DNA of 64,000 nt, taken from Paenibacillus_T sp033239625 (GTDB taxonomy: Bacteria > Bacillota > Bacilli > Paenibacillales > Paenibacillaceae). Location of the stretch: assembly GCF_033239625.1 (NCBI RefSeq), contig NZ_BTCK01000010.1, forward strand, positions 62,001 to 126,000, read 5' to 3'. The notes beneath the pieces are model-generated. The model had not been told where the DNA came from and did not search any database. It saw only the letters and a program-made list of their open reading frames with translations. Of this stretch, positions 51,897 to 59,959 are shown piece after piece. Made by a program: the position numbers and the translations under genes. Each line of letters starts with the position of its first letter. Position 1 is the first letter of the stretch.

Positions 51897-53933
51897 TCAG
51901 GACGGGTCAGTGGCCGTCCAAGTAATGCCATTATTTGCGACACTCACATTTAGCATTTTCATTAGCGGTTCGACTGGCGCGAATACCCGCTCCCCAATGG
52001 ATAACAGCTGCACTTTCGCTTCGTTCTTCACTGCTAGATAACCCCGCTCCAGCATCAAAGTCTTAGCCGCGGGCATTTGTTTCGCCAGTTTTATAGAATC
52101 AGCTGCAGCTGTAATTGCTTGTTGCTCTTCTGCCTTTTCACTAATGTCAAAGGTGTGTTTTATCTTATCCCAGGTGATCTTATAACCTTGTTCTGCTGCA
52201 GCATATAGATCGACATACTGCTGTCCATCGTAAGAAAGTAGTGGATACTCTTTCTTATTCCAATCAAGCTGTCCGCTTGTTGTGCCGTCCACACGGGTGA
52301 ACACACTCCTAACAGGCTGTCCGACATGGACTCTGCGGTTCAGCTTGCCATCATCTAGCGCTGTCTGACCGCCGATCAACACATATCGAATACCGGAGGA
52401 GTACAACTCCGGATGCTCAACCGTCGACTGATCGATGATCGTCTTATAATCGAACACGACTAGGTCGGCATCCATTCCTTTGGCGATTCTGCCTTTATAC
52501 TTAAGCATCGGTGCTTCCTTCTCCAGACGCTGCGCGGGGAGAAGACTTGTTTTCTCGACTGCTTCCATCAATGTAATGACGCCTCGCTCACGAGCATATA
52601 ACCCAATCGTCCGCGCGAAGGTGCCCGATGCACGAGGATGGTTGTTCAATCCCGGCTCTAGAATCGCGTCGCTTCCAATCATTACATAACTCGGCTTGAT
52701 GGATTCAACGATGTCTTCAGGCGGAATCGCATAGGCGACTGCAAGCTTGCCTTCCCTCTGATACTGCGCGAACGACTCTTCTGTCAGCCTCTCCGTTGAG
52801 CCTGCCAGCTGCAGATCTTTGTACGTAATATGGAATCGGCTCTGCCAGCCTTCATCGAACCTTGCCGAGTTCAAATAGGTGCCCCAATAATCATAAGGGT
52901 AGATACACGCTGTAATATCCAGTCCTTCAGCTCGCGCTTTCTCGACGAGGGCAAGCGACTGCTTCATCGAGAATGTGCCGCCCGTGCTGTTGATGTGATC
53001 AATATGTACCGCCGCTCCTGTCTGACGGGCATAGCCTATCAGTTCGTTCAACGCATCAATATTCGTCCCTGGCTCTTCCATATCGGAGTAACGAGCATGA
53101 AAATATACCGGCACATTGTATTCATGCGCCAATTCCATCAGCGGCACAATCTCCGATGCCTGGACCCCTGGCACGTATTCGAGGCTGAACGAGATACCGA
53201 GCGCACCGTCATTCAATGCCTTCTCCGCCTGCGCTCTTAGCTGCGCCACTTGCTCCTTAGATGCGCTGTCGTATCGCCCAAGCTTATATTGATTGCGCGC
53301 CTGCGAGTAGAAGAAGCTTGCCCCATAATGGACTGGCGTCTCATTACGGCCATAATACGCATACCACTTATCAGGACTCGCTGTGCCGCCATGCATCGCG
53401 ATGTTGCTTGTTACACCATCGGCAATCTTATTCCATACGCCCAATGGATTCGGGTCATAGGACAAGTTATCGATAAAACCCGGCGCAACGACAAGCCCTG
53501 CCGCATCGATCGTTCGTTTGCCTGACAGCGCCTTGGCCGTCACCACACCGATCTTATCGCCAACAATCCCGACATTCATAATCGCATCGAGCTTCGTCTC
53601 GGGATTGATGACACGTCCTCCTTTGAGAACGATGTCGTAGGTCATCTTCAAATCTTCATTCGTCACTAACGCTTCCGCCTGCTGTTCCCCTGTAGGTGCA
53701 GCAGCGGCTGTTTGTTTGCCCGAACCCTCCTTATTAGAGCGCCCATCTTCTTTACCAGCGCTCTGTGCTTTTCCTCCGCTTGCGGAAGTCACATTCTTCA
53801 CGCCGTCGTTTATTTCATTGTGCATGCTGCCCCATACAATGAGGCCGCCAATTATAATACAAACCGCCGCCAAATTCGCAATACCTAACAGACGCTTGCG
53901 ATTTCGACGGCGGTTGTTGTCTTGCGCTTCCAT
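51897..53933 (-). CDS. Membrane-anchored D-aminoacylase-like amidohydrolase with C-terminal stalk repeats
   Basis: A 678-residue protein. Membrane helix about 17-36 (ANLAAVCIIIGGLIVWG), a low-complexity linker (about 45-90), an amidohydrolase domain (about 95-530) and two stalk-type (copper amine oxidase N-like) repeats at the C-terminus. Where D-aminoacylases have the metal motif GFIDxHxH this protein has APGFIDNLSYDPNPLGVW, as in the N-acyl-D-glutamate deacylase subgroup. Other family residues remain: YFHARYSD, VHIDHINSTGG and MIGSDAI. The active site faces outside the cell, so it may act on D-amino-acid-containing wall or peptide material. The ATG at 53931-53933 has GGAGGG. Confidence 0.8.
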   Translation of the reverse strand: MEAQDNNRRRNRKRLLGIANLAAVCIIIGGLIVWGSMHNEINDGVKNVTSASGGKAQSAGKEDGRSNKEGSGKQTAAAAPTGEQQAEALVTNEDLKMTYDIVLKGGRVINPETKLDAIMNVGIVGDKIGVVTAKALSGKRTIDAAGLVVAPGFIDNLSYDPNPLGVWNKIADGVTSNIAMHGGTASPDKWYAYYGRNETPVHYGASFFYSQARNQYKLGRYDSASKEQVAQLRAQAEKALNDGALGISFSLEYVPGVQASEIVPLMELAHEYNVPVYFHARYSDMEEPGTNIDALNELIGYARQTGAAVHIDHINSTGGTFSMKQSLALVEKARAEGLDITACIYPYDYWGTYLNSARFDEGWQSRFHITYKDLQLAGSTERLTEESFAQYQREGKLAVAYAIPPEDIVESIKPSYVMIGSDAILEPGLNNHPRASGTFARTIGLYARERGVITLMEAVEKTSLLPAQRLEKEAPMLKYKGRIAKGMDADLVVFDYKTIIDQSTVEHPELYSSGIRYVLIGGQTALDDGKLNRRVHVGQPVRSVFTRVDGTTSGQLDWNKKEYPLLSYDGQQYVDLYAAAEQGYKITWDKIKHTFDISEKAEEQQAITAAADSIKLAKQMPAAKTLMLERGYLAVKNEAKVQLLSIGERVFAPVEPLMKMLNVSVANNGITWTATDPS

Positions 53934-54019
53934 CGTAATTTCCCTCCAATGCAACAAGATAGCGTTTGTTACAAATTCTTACACTATCGTACTATTCTTG
54001 TCGCAAGAGTGCAAATCCG

Positions 54020-54442
54020 TTACAGAAGGCGCGAAGGTTCGCCAGCCCACATATTCTTTTCACAATAATCGATTACGTCGCTTCGTCTAACAATGCCAAT
54101 AAACCGCTCCAGATCGTCAATGACCGGAACGAAGTTCTGCACTTTCACGAGCGAGATGAGATCCCGAATATTCGCATTAACGTGAACCGGATGATTGCTC
54201 ATGCGAAGGGGCACGTCGGAAAGCTTAATTTTATGGGTTTGATCGAATGATAAATCGTTATTTTTCATATGCCATAGCAGATCGCCTTCCGTCACCGTTC
54301 CGACGTACTTGCCGTCCTGATCGAGAATAGGAACTGCTGTATAGCGATGATGCTCCATTCGTTCCAGCGTCTGTCTTAACGTAGCACTTTGCGGGATGTG
54401 CATAACCTGCTGCTTGGGCAGCAAAAAGAACGCAATGTTCAT
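54020..54442 (-). CDS. CBS-domain protein, DarB/CbpB-like
   Basis: A 140-residue protein of two CBS repeats: ATLRQTLERMEHHRYTAVPI with GKYVGTVTEGDLLWHM, then DLISLVKVQNFVPV with RFIGIVRRSDVIDYC. Small stand-alone CBS proteins bind adenine nucleotides; a B. subtilis relative, DarB, binds c-di-AMP and regulates Rel. By resemblance this may be such a receptor, though it is not near a target. GGAGGG lies ten bases before the ATG at 54440-54442. Confidence 0.8.
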   Translation of the reverse strand: MNIAFFLLPKQQVMHIPQSATLRQTLERMEHHRYTAVPILDQDGKYVGTVTEGDLLWHMKNNDLSFDQTHKIKLSDVPLRMSNHPVHVNANIRDLISLVKVQNFVPVIDDLERFIGIVRRSDVIDYCEKNMWAGEPSRLL

Positions 54443-54565
54443 GCCCGGTATGCCCTCCGTTTCCATTTGATGCTGCTTCACCTACTATATAAACATAATA
54501 AAGGTCCAGCAATCATATATAGATCATAACCTTGTTTCCCCCTATTGAGAGAAAGGAAGGGATGA

Positions 54566-54922
54566 ATGATGATGCCTCCGTCGCTCGGGCCCGACCGTTC
54601 CTCGACCGGTATGGATGCCAAAGTTGCCGCGATGCTTTGCTATTTCGGCAGCTTTGTAACCGGCTTCTTGTTCCTCGTCTTCGAGAAGCAGAGCCGGTTC
54701 GTTAAGTTTCATGCCATGCAATCGATTATCGTCTCTGCTACGCTTATTGTCATCCATCTCATTCTGGGTATGATTCCGTTAATCGGATGGTTTGCCGCTG
54801 CCCTGCTAGTGCCGCTCTCCTTCATCCTATGGCTTGCCCTAATGCTGCTCGCCCTTCAAGGCAAATGGTTCAAGCTTCCCATTATCGGTGATTTCGCGGA
54901 ACAGCAAGCGTATAAGTATTAG
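54566..54922 (+). CDS. DUF4870 membrane protein
   Basis: A 118-residue protein with three membrane helices (about 22-40, 51-70, 72-97). The pattern DAKVAAMLCYFGSFVTGFLF, FVKFHAMQSII and the final GKWFKLPIIGDFAE is that of the DUF4870 (Tic20-like) family. Function unknown. AAGGAAGG precedes a run of ATG codons; the first at 54566 fits best. It converges on the rpsF operon terminator. Confidence 0.85.
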   Translation: MMMPPSLGPDRSSTGMDAKVAAMLCYFGSFVTGFLFLVFEKQSRFVKFHAMQSIIVSATLIVIHLILGMIPLIGWFAAALLVPLSFILWLALMLLALQGKWFKLPIIGDFAEQQAYKY

Positions 54923-54946
54923 TCATCTATCACGGACACAAAAAAA

Positions 54947-54970
54947 GCAGCCGGCTGGTTGGCCGGCTGC
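54947..54970. terminator. Terminator between DUF4870 and rpsR
   Basis: Perfect 9-bp stem GCAGCCGGC with GCCGGCTGC and a 6-base loop. On the minus strand a run of T follows, so it mainly ends the rpsF-ssb-rpsR transcript. Confidence 0.85.
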
Positions 54971-54984
54971 CTCTTGTAATCGAA

Positions 54985-55263
54985 CTATTCCGTCGTGTAC
55001 GGCAGAAGAGCGATTTGACGTGCGCGTTTGATCGCAACCGTCAGAAGACGCTGATACTTCGCACTCGTACCCGTCACACGGCGTGGCAAAATTTTGCCGC
55101 GCTCGCTGATGAATTTACGGAGCAGATCGGTGTCTTTGTAATCAATATGCTTGATTTTGTTAACCGTGAAATAGCACACTTTACGGCGCTTGTTACGGCC
55201 TTTACGTCCGCCGAACTTACGTTCTGGACGATCTTGTCCTTCTTCGCGTGGCTTGAAGCTCAT
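54985..55263 (-). CDS. rpsR: 30S ribosomal protein S18
   Basis: A 92-residue protein with a basic N-terminal extension of about 25 residues (RKFGGRKGRNKRRKVCYF) and the S18 core (IDYKDTDLLRKFISERGKIL, RRVTGTSAKYQRLLTVAIKR). It binds 16S rRNA next to S6. The ATG at 55263 is used because the upstream ATG has its binding site directly adjacent. The extension makes it longer than the 79-residue Bacillus protein. Confidence 0.97.
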   Translation of the reverse strand: MSFKPREEGQDRPERKFGGRKGRNKRRKVCYFTVNKIKHIDYKDTDLLRKFISERGKILPRRVTGTSAKYQRLLTVAIKRARQIALLPYTTE

Positions 55264-55283
55264 GTTCGAACCCATCCTTTCAA

Positions 55284-55847
55284 TTAAAATGGCAAATCAT
55301 CTTCCGAAATATCGATCGGTCTTCCGTCATCCGAGAATGGATCCTTGTCATTCCGTTGGTTTCCGCCGCCAGAGCGGCCTCCGCCATACGATCCGCCGCC
55401 GGTGTTGCCACCGCCGCCATAACCGCCACTATTGCCTCCACCGCCGTAGCCGCCGCCACCGCTATTGCCTCCGCCATACGATCCGCCGCCGCCGCTTTCT
55501 TCACGACCACCGCCACCGTTCTCACGGTTACCGGATTCCAAGAAACGAACGTTATCGGCAATAACTTCCGTCACATAGACGCGTTTGCCTTCGTTGTTCT
55601 CGTAGTTGCGTACTTGAATACGGCCTTCGACCGCTGCAAGACGCCCCTTGCGAAGATAGTTCGCACACGTTTCGGCAAGCTGCCTCCACGTTACGACAGG
55701 TATGAAATCAGCTTCACGTTCGCCCCCGCCACTTGTAAATGGCCGGTCGACCGCCAGCGTAAACTGCGTTACTGCGACACCTGCAGGCGTATAGCGCAAT
55801 TCAGGATCGCGCGTCAATCTGCCAATCAGAATCACACGGTTCAACAT
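55284..55847 (-). CDS. ssb: Single-stranded DNA-binding protein SSB
   Basis: A 187-residue protein. OB fold in residues 1-105 (MLNRVILIGRLTRDPELRYT, WRQLAETCANYLRKGRL), then a tail of about 65 residues made of Gly-rich repeats with Tyr, Asn and Ser (GGYGGGG-type units), and the acidic tip ISEDDLPF that recruits replication and repair proteins. The Gly-rich tail is unusually regular. Middle gene of the operon with rpsF and rpsR. Confidence 0.97.
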   Translation of the reverse strand: MLNRVILIGRLTRDPELRYTPAGVAVTQFTLAVDRPFTSGGGEREADFIPVVTWRQLAETCANYLRKGRLAAVEGRIQVRNYENNEGKRVYVTEVIADNVRFLESGNRENGGGGREESGGGGSYGGGNSGGGGYGGGGNSGGYGGGGNTGGGSYGGGRSGGGNQRNDKDPFSDDGRPIDISEDDLPF

Positions 55848-55886
55848 CGCGATAACCTCCCAATCGATCGATCCCTGCGTACATCA

Positions 55887-56174
55887 TTAAGCAACATCTT
55901 TAACGATAAGAACACGAACGACTTCGTCCGCAATCTTCATGACACGATCGAGTTCTGTAATTACTTCTACCGGAGCGGAGAAGTGTACGAGAACAAAGAT
56001 TCCGTCACGTTGCTTGTTGATCTCATACGCAAGACGACGTTTACCGATGAGGTCAGTTTTAGCAACTTCACCGCCGCCGTTCGTGATGACGCCATTGAAT
56101 TTGTCAACGATAGCTTGAACAGATTCTTGTTCCACATCAGAACGAAGGATGTACATTACTTCATATTTGCGCAT
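55887..56174 (-). CDS. rpsF: 30S ribosomal protein S6
   Basis: A 95-residue protein, normal length (MRKYEVMYILRSDVEQESVQ, then GKRRLAYEINKQRDGIFVLV and DEVVRVLIVK). It dimerises with S18 on 16S rRNA. GGAGG lies eight bases before the ATG at 56172-56174. First gene of rpsF-ssb-rpsR and preceded by a structured leader. Confidence 0.97.
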   Translation of the reverse strand: MRKYEVMYILRSDVEQESVQAIVDKFNGVITNGGGEVAKTDLIGKRRLAYEINKQRDGIFVLVHFSAPVEVITELDRVMKIADEVVRVLIVKDVA

Positions 56175-56196
56175 TTGATTCACCTCCTCATGGACT

Positions 56197-56221
56197 TTGC
56201 GGCCCCCGTAAACGGGAGCAA
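56197..56221 (-). ncRNA. Probable S6:S18-binding ribosomal protein leader
   Basis: On the minus strand, TTGC pairs with GCAA around an inner CCCGT/ACGGG hairpin, and the unpaired side of the internal loop carries CCG just before GCAA. A CCG-containing bulge of this kind is the recognition feature of the S6:S18 leader that lets excess protein repress its own operon. It lies 9 to 15 bases upstream of the rpsF binding site. Confidence 0.65.
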
Positions 56222-56250
56222 GGAGCGAGCGCTAACTCGCATACCATATT

Positions 56251-56279
56251 ACTATACCAAATCGGCCTAGCGGTGGCAA
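56251..56279 (-). promoter_or_regulatory. Promoter of the rpsF-ssb-rpsR operon
   Basis: On the minus strand: -35 TTGCCA (56274-56279), 17-bp spacer, -10 TATAGT (56251-56256). Good sigma-A match at the right distance from the leader. Confidence 0.7.
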
Positions 56280-56401
56280 GCACGGAAACACCGCCTGATT
56301 CTACCTGTTTGTAATCCCCCTGCCCTACGCACACTACAACGGAAGCACAGTACAGATGCTGTGTTTCGTAAGCAACATACATGATGGAGGGATCGAGATC
56401 G

Positions 56402-56587
56402 ATGGGTGAATGGACATTATTCTCGCCTGGCGACAAGGCACCTAACGACGGCACTTATATTGAAGATGGCGTTAACTCGTTCCATATGGGTATCAACAAC
56501 CCGCAGATCGTTAAGCTGCACAAGGGGCAACGTTTCCCTGAGACAAGCAACCATGAGCGCAAGTGGAAACGGATGCCGAAGCATTAA
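56402..56587 (+). CDS. yjzC: YjzC-family protein
   Basis: A 61-residue protein: MGEWTLFSPGDKAPNDGTYI followed by NPQIVKLHKGQRFPET and a basic C-terminus. The motif PGDKAPNDGxYxE and the LxxGxxFPE core define the small YjzC family; function unknown, members may be spore or stress proteins. GGAGGG lies 11 bases before the ATG. The gene is isolated. Confidence 0.85.
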   Translation: MGEWTLFSPGDKAPNDGTYIEDGVNSFHMGINNPQIVKLHKGQRFPETSNHERKWKRMPKH

Positions 56588-56893
56588 TAATGACTTAATA
56601 TTCGATGCATAAACAACCACCGCTCAGCGCATCATACTATCGACGGCGAAATGAGAGGTGCAATTCCGTTGAACACGATTGTGAAATGGAATCCGTAGAA
56701 ATATGACACTTATTGAACAGAAGCGAGGGGTTGTGCTAAAGACACCGTCTGTAACACCATCGTAAAGTTTCGAAGATTGCCCCGATAAGGGTATCGGATG
56801 AATACGACGAATTCTGCCGCGAATTCGTGACGATGATCCGAAGTTTTCTACGTCAGAAGTGATCAGTTTCATATCCTTCACAACGCCGTCAAA

Positions 56894-56912
56894 AGGAGCC
56901 CGCAAGGGCTTC
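56894..56912 (+). terminator. Terminator-like hairpin
   Basis: AGGAGCCC pairs imperfectly with GGGCTTCT (GCAA loop), followed by TTTTTATG. It could end the yjzC transcript, about 300 bases away, or an untranslated RNA. Confidence 0.6.
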
Positions 56913-56966
56913 TTTTTATGTTCTACCCATCGAGACCCTTCAAAGGATTCAGGATGACAAATAAAA

Positions 56967-56994
56967 AACGGCCCTCGATTTAATCGAGAACCGT
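56967..56994 (-). terminator. Terminator of tRNA-Ser
   Basis: On the minus strand AACGG..CTCGATT pairs with AATCGAG..CCGTT, followed by TTTTTTATTT. It lies just after the 3' end of the tRNA. Confidence 0.85.
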
Positions 56995-57007
56995 TAATCG
57001 CTATGTA

Positions 57008-57098
57008 TGGCGGAGAAGGTGGGATTCGAACCCACGCACGCTTTGACACGCCTAGCTGATTTCGAGTCAGCCCCCTTGGGCCTCTTGGGTACCTCTCC
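57008..57098 (-). tRNA. tRNA-Ser (anticodon CGA)
   Basis: 91 bases on the minus strand. Acceptor GGAGAGG pairs with CTTCTCC (one G-T), anticodon stem CTGA/TCAG with loop CTCGAAA giving anticodon CGA, a long variable arm as expected for tRNA-Ser, T arm GTGGGTTCGAATCCCAC and an encoded discriminator G with CCA end. It reads UCG codons. Confidence 0.97.
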
Positions 57099-57193
57099 GT
57101 GGTGAAGACAAGACTTATAATAACACACCGTAAATGCCAATGCAAGTCTTTTGAAATTGTCGGAATAGTTCTATTTTCTAACCGGTCTAGCCC

Positions 57194-57424
57194 CTATTCC
57201 GATCCATTCCCCGCATCCGGTTGCTGTCCATCCGCCTTCGAACGAAGCACCTTCTTCATGTTCTTCTCGAACTTCGCCCTCGGTATAAGCACGCTGTGCT
57301 GACAACCTACACACTTAATGCGGATGTCCATGCCCATTCGAATGATCTCCATCTCGTTCGTTCCGCATGGATGCTGCTTCTTCATTTGAACAACATCGCC
57401 TAACTGAAACTCCTTACGTTCCAT
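57194..57424 (-). CDS. DUF951 protein
   Basis: A 76-residue protein of the DUF951 family: FQLGDVVQMKKQHPCGTNEM, then MDIRIKCVGCQHSVLIPRAK. The CxxC and the PCG motif suggest zinc binding. A lysine-rich C-terminal tail follows. Its start lies inside the 3' end of mscS (11-base overlap), a gene order common in Bacillales. Function unknown. Confidence 0.85.
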   Translation of the reverse strand: MERKEFQLGDVVQMKKQHPCGTNEMEIIRMGMDIRIKCVGCQHSVLIPRAKFEKNMKKVLRSKADGQQPDAGNGSE

Positions 57425-58292
57425 TTCGCACCTCTCCTTTCTCCGTACGCTGGTACGTCACCATTCTTGGATAAGGCAAATCTATATGATGCTCATCGAA
57501 TGCACGTTTAATGATCGCATTCAAGGCTCGTGCTACGACTGCCTGCATCGTCGGCAAGCATTCTACAATAACACGCAGCGTTACCTGCTCCGGTCCAAGC
57601 ATCTGTACGCCAAGCACCTGTGGTTTGCCCATCGTATGCTCCAATACGAGCGTATCTGACTCCAATGTCTTCTTCATAATATCGACGGCGCGGTCCACAT
57701 CTTCCTCATACGCTATCGCGAAGTCAACGACTGCAACCGAATTGTTCATTGAGAAGTTCGTTACCTCATTAATCATCCCGTTCGGAATGATGTGCATTTC
57801 ACCTGTCCAGCTCTTGACTCTTGTCGTACGCAGACCGATCATTTCGACCGTACCTTTGAACTGACCGACTTGAATCACATCTCCGACAGCGAATTGATCC
57901 TCTAGAATAATGAAGAATCCCGTAATAATGTCTTTCACTAAGCTCTGCGCACCGAAACCGATCGCCAAGCTGATTACGCCAGCACCCGCAAGCAGTGGCG
58001 CCAGGTTGACGTTGAATTCAGCAAGAATTAACAGCGCCCCTACAAAATAAATCAAATAAGTTGTTACGTTCTTCAACAGCTTCCCGACGGTCAGCATGCG
58101 TCGTGTAAAGCTCGCCTGCTTCATCTCGCGCTCGATCATCATCCGGTTTATCGATTTATGTACGATAAGCTCGACAACCCTGCCAATAAGCAGAATCGCT
58201 GCGACCCGAACAATGGTCAGTCCGATGTCCGCCCATCTCTCGTGGCTCGACAGCCAATTGACGATGCTATCCCATGTTTGCGTGATGTCCAT
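57414..58292 (-). CDS. Small-conductance mechanosensitive channel (MscS family)
   Basis: A 292-residue channel of the YkuT/YggB type. Three membrane helices: about 21-42, 63-82 and the pore helix about 87-120 with LLAGAGVISLAIGFGAQSLV. The beta domain follows (EDQFAVGDVIQVGQFKGTVE, then TRVKSWTGEMHIIPNG). It releases ions when the membrane is stretched. The ATG at 58290-58292 follows GAGGGAA closely. Confidence 0.93.
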   Translation of the reverse strand: MDITQTWDSIVNWLSSHERWADIGLTIVRVAAILLIGRVVELIVHKSINRMMIEREMKQASFTRRMLTVGKLLKNVTTYLIYFVGALLILAEFNVNLAPLLAGAGVISLAIGFGAQSLVKDIITGFFIILEDQFAVGDVIQVGQFKGTVEMIGLRTTRVKSWTGEMHIIPNGMINEVTNFSMNNSVAVVDFAIAYEEDVDRAVDIMKKTLESDTLVLEHTMGKPQVLGVQMLGPEQVTLRVIVECLPTMQAVVARALNAIIKRAFDEHHIDLPYPRMVTYQRTEKGEVRNGT

Positions 58293-58358
58293 TTCCCTCA
58301 GCCTGCCCTTCCTTGCACTTGCCACTTACACTTACATATACACTTACACTAATCCATT

Positions 58359-58607
58359 CTAATCCCGTACCACTTGCTCGAATTGTTCTCCGTCCGACAA
58401 CTCCCTGAACATTCCGCGAATTTCTACCTTCTCTGTTTCAATTACATCCCATACGGCGGACTCATCATCGTCCGGAAACCGGATTGATAAAGCGCAGCCG
58501 GCTGTAATCCCTTTTGGTGTTGGGCACAGATCAATTTCGATTTCAATATATTCTAGCAGCATTTCCATCCGCAGAGCCTGCTGCGTTGAATCGAATGCGA
58601 TAAGCAT
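58359..58607 (-). CDS. DUF3343-family protein
   Basis: An 82-residue protein: IAFDSTQQALRMEMLLEYIE, then LCPTPKGITAGCALSIRF. The PTPxxIxxGC motif with its single conserved cysteine defines DUF3343, a family that often accompanies selenium or sulfur transfer systems and is thought to carry such atoms. AGGAGAG precedes the ATG at 58605-58607. A cysteine desulfurase-like gene lies 1.4 kb away. Confidence 0.75.
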   Translation of the reverse strand: MLIAFDSTQQALRMEMLLEYIEIEIDLCPTPKGITAGCALSIRFPDDDESAVWDVIETEKVEIRGMFRELSDGEQFEQVVRD

Positions 58608-58801
58608 ATGCACTCTCCTAGAATTAAGCCGCCGCTGCATCCGCTGCAAGATCGTTCTGCAATCCGACAGTCATGGTCGGAAACGTATACAGGGCAAGCC
58701 TATTTGCGCCTTGAGAAGCGGCGTATATTTTCCCGCACAAGTATAAAATGGTTGTCCCAACCATATACTAGTATTACATTACGAGAGGCGGAGGGGAAAC
58801 T

Positions 58802-59389
58802 ATGAAACTGTCATCGTTATATGAATCGCCTTTAAAGGTGCCCTACTTGGAACCAAACGCAGCCGGCATCCTGACTAACCGTTTAACCGTTCTGCTGAAC
58901 GGCTTATCCGGCAATCAGCGCATTATCGTCGTTTGCGTCGGCACCGACCGCTCCACTGGCGATTCACTCGGTCCGCTGATCGGGACGACGCTCGGCAACT
59001 ACCGCAGCCCGCATTTTGAGCTGTATGGCACGCTGGAGGAGCCTGTCCATGCGATGAATCTTGAGGATACGCTTGGCCTCATTCATCGGAAGCATCCTCA
59101 TGCCTTCATCATCGGAATCGACGCTTGCCTGGGACAAGTTACGAGCGTCGGCAATATTCAAGTCGGCATCGGACCGGTAAGGCCCGGCGCCGGTGTGAAC
59201 AAACAGCTTCCTCCGGTCGGCGATATGCATATAACCGGCATTGTGAACGTTGGCGGCTTCATGGAATACTTCGTCCTTCAGAATACGCGCCTTCATCTCG
59301 TCATGCGCATGGCTGACGTCATCGCGCACAGCCTCTTCTCAGCCATTATGAACAGCCGAAGCTCTAGGCCTGCTGCAGTGCAAGAGTAA
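58802..59389 (+). CDS. yyaC: Spore protease YyaC
   Basis: A 195-residue protein related to the GPR protease fold. Motifs: IIVVCVGTDRSTGDSLGPLI, FIIGIDACLGQVTSVGNI and VGDMHITGIVNVGGFMEY. It is a sporulation gene found beside parA/parB in Bacillus. GGAGGGG precedes the ATG. It runs against its neighbours and overlaps the 3' end of the DUF4446 gene by 26 bases. Confidence 0.93.
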   Translation: MKLSSLYESPLKVPYLEPNAAGILTNRLTVLLNGLSGNQRIIVVCVGTDRSTGDSLGPLIGTTLGNYRSPHFELYGTLEEPVHAMNLEDTLGLIHRKHPHAFIIGIDACLGQVTSVGNIQVGIGPVRPGAGVNKQLPPVGDMHITGIVNVGGFMEYFVLQNTRLHLVMRMADVIAHSLFSAIMNSRSSRPAAVQE

Positions 59390-59852
59390 CTGCCTTCTTC
59401 TCTTCCGGCGTAAGCGGATATGGCGAACTCCCTTTCTCGAGCGGCTTCGCATACACGTACGTATCTTCCCTGCTGTGAAGGCCGCTCAACACGATTCCGT
59501 CCTGCGAATCATTAATAATGGCCAGCGAGAAGCTTAAGTCGCTTCCGTTATCCGCGAATGCATTGTAGCGGTGCACAGCTACTTTGCCTCTCGAATCGCT
59601 TAGCGCTTTCTCCAGCTTCTCATACGCTTTGTCCTGCTCAGCCTGCTTGATCTGCTGATCACCGAGCTGCTGTCTGATTTCAATCAGCATATCCTCTAAG
59701 TTCGTTACACCCATTCCATCCATCGCGGTAACATACTGTTTCCTCAGCTTCTTCAACCGTCTGCCTATAACCGACATCCAAATGATTAATACGACGATAA
59801 CCGCTGACAGACCCACTACTGTTAATTCCAAAGGCGATAATGCTTCATTCAT
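59364..59852 (-). CDS. DUF4446-family membrane protein
   Basis: A 162-residue protein with one membrane helix at about 10-28, a coiled-coil region (about 30-85) and a C-terminal beta-rich domain with VHRYNAFADNGSDLSFSLAI, DGIVLSGLHSREDTYVYAK. This is the DUF4446 family, whose function is unknown and whose gene often lies near parB in Bacillales. GGGGGAG precedes the ATG. Confidence 0.85.
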   Translation of the reverse strand: MNEALSPLELTVVGLSAVIVVLIIWMSVIGRRLKKLRKQYVTAMDGMGVTNLEDMLIEIRQQLGDQQIKQAEQDKAYEKLEKALSDSRGKVAVHRYNAFADNGSDLSFSLAIINDSQDGIVLSGLHSREDTYVYAKPLEKGSSPYPLTPEEKKAVTLALQQA

Positions 59853-59959
59853 TGTAACTCGCTCCCCCGCTGTCCCAAATCCACATCGCTTGTCGTGCAT
59901 CCGACTCGACCATTATATGAGCATATAGCCGAGCATTATACCTGTCTTACTCGTGTACT

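Larger units (their letters stand above)
56588..57007. other. Gap between yjzC and tRNA-Ser
   Basis: About 420 bases without a supported gene. It contains a terminator-like hairpin at 56894-56912 and the tRNA terminator at 56967-56994. Near 56930-56955 is CCTTCAAAGGATTCAGGATG, which resembles short intergenic repeats seen in many bacterial genomes. Confidence 0.55.

Noticed and set aside
58726..58800. Sigma-F or sigma-K promoter in front of yyaC
   Set aside because: CATATACT and GTATA elements are present, but spacing and the G residues of the -10 do not fit well enough to name a sigma factor.
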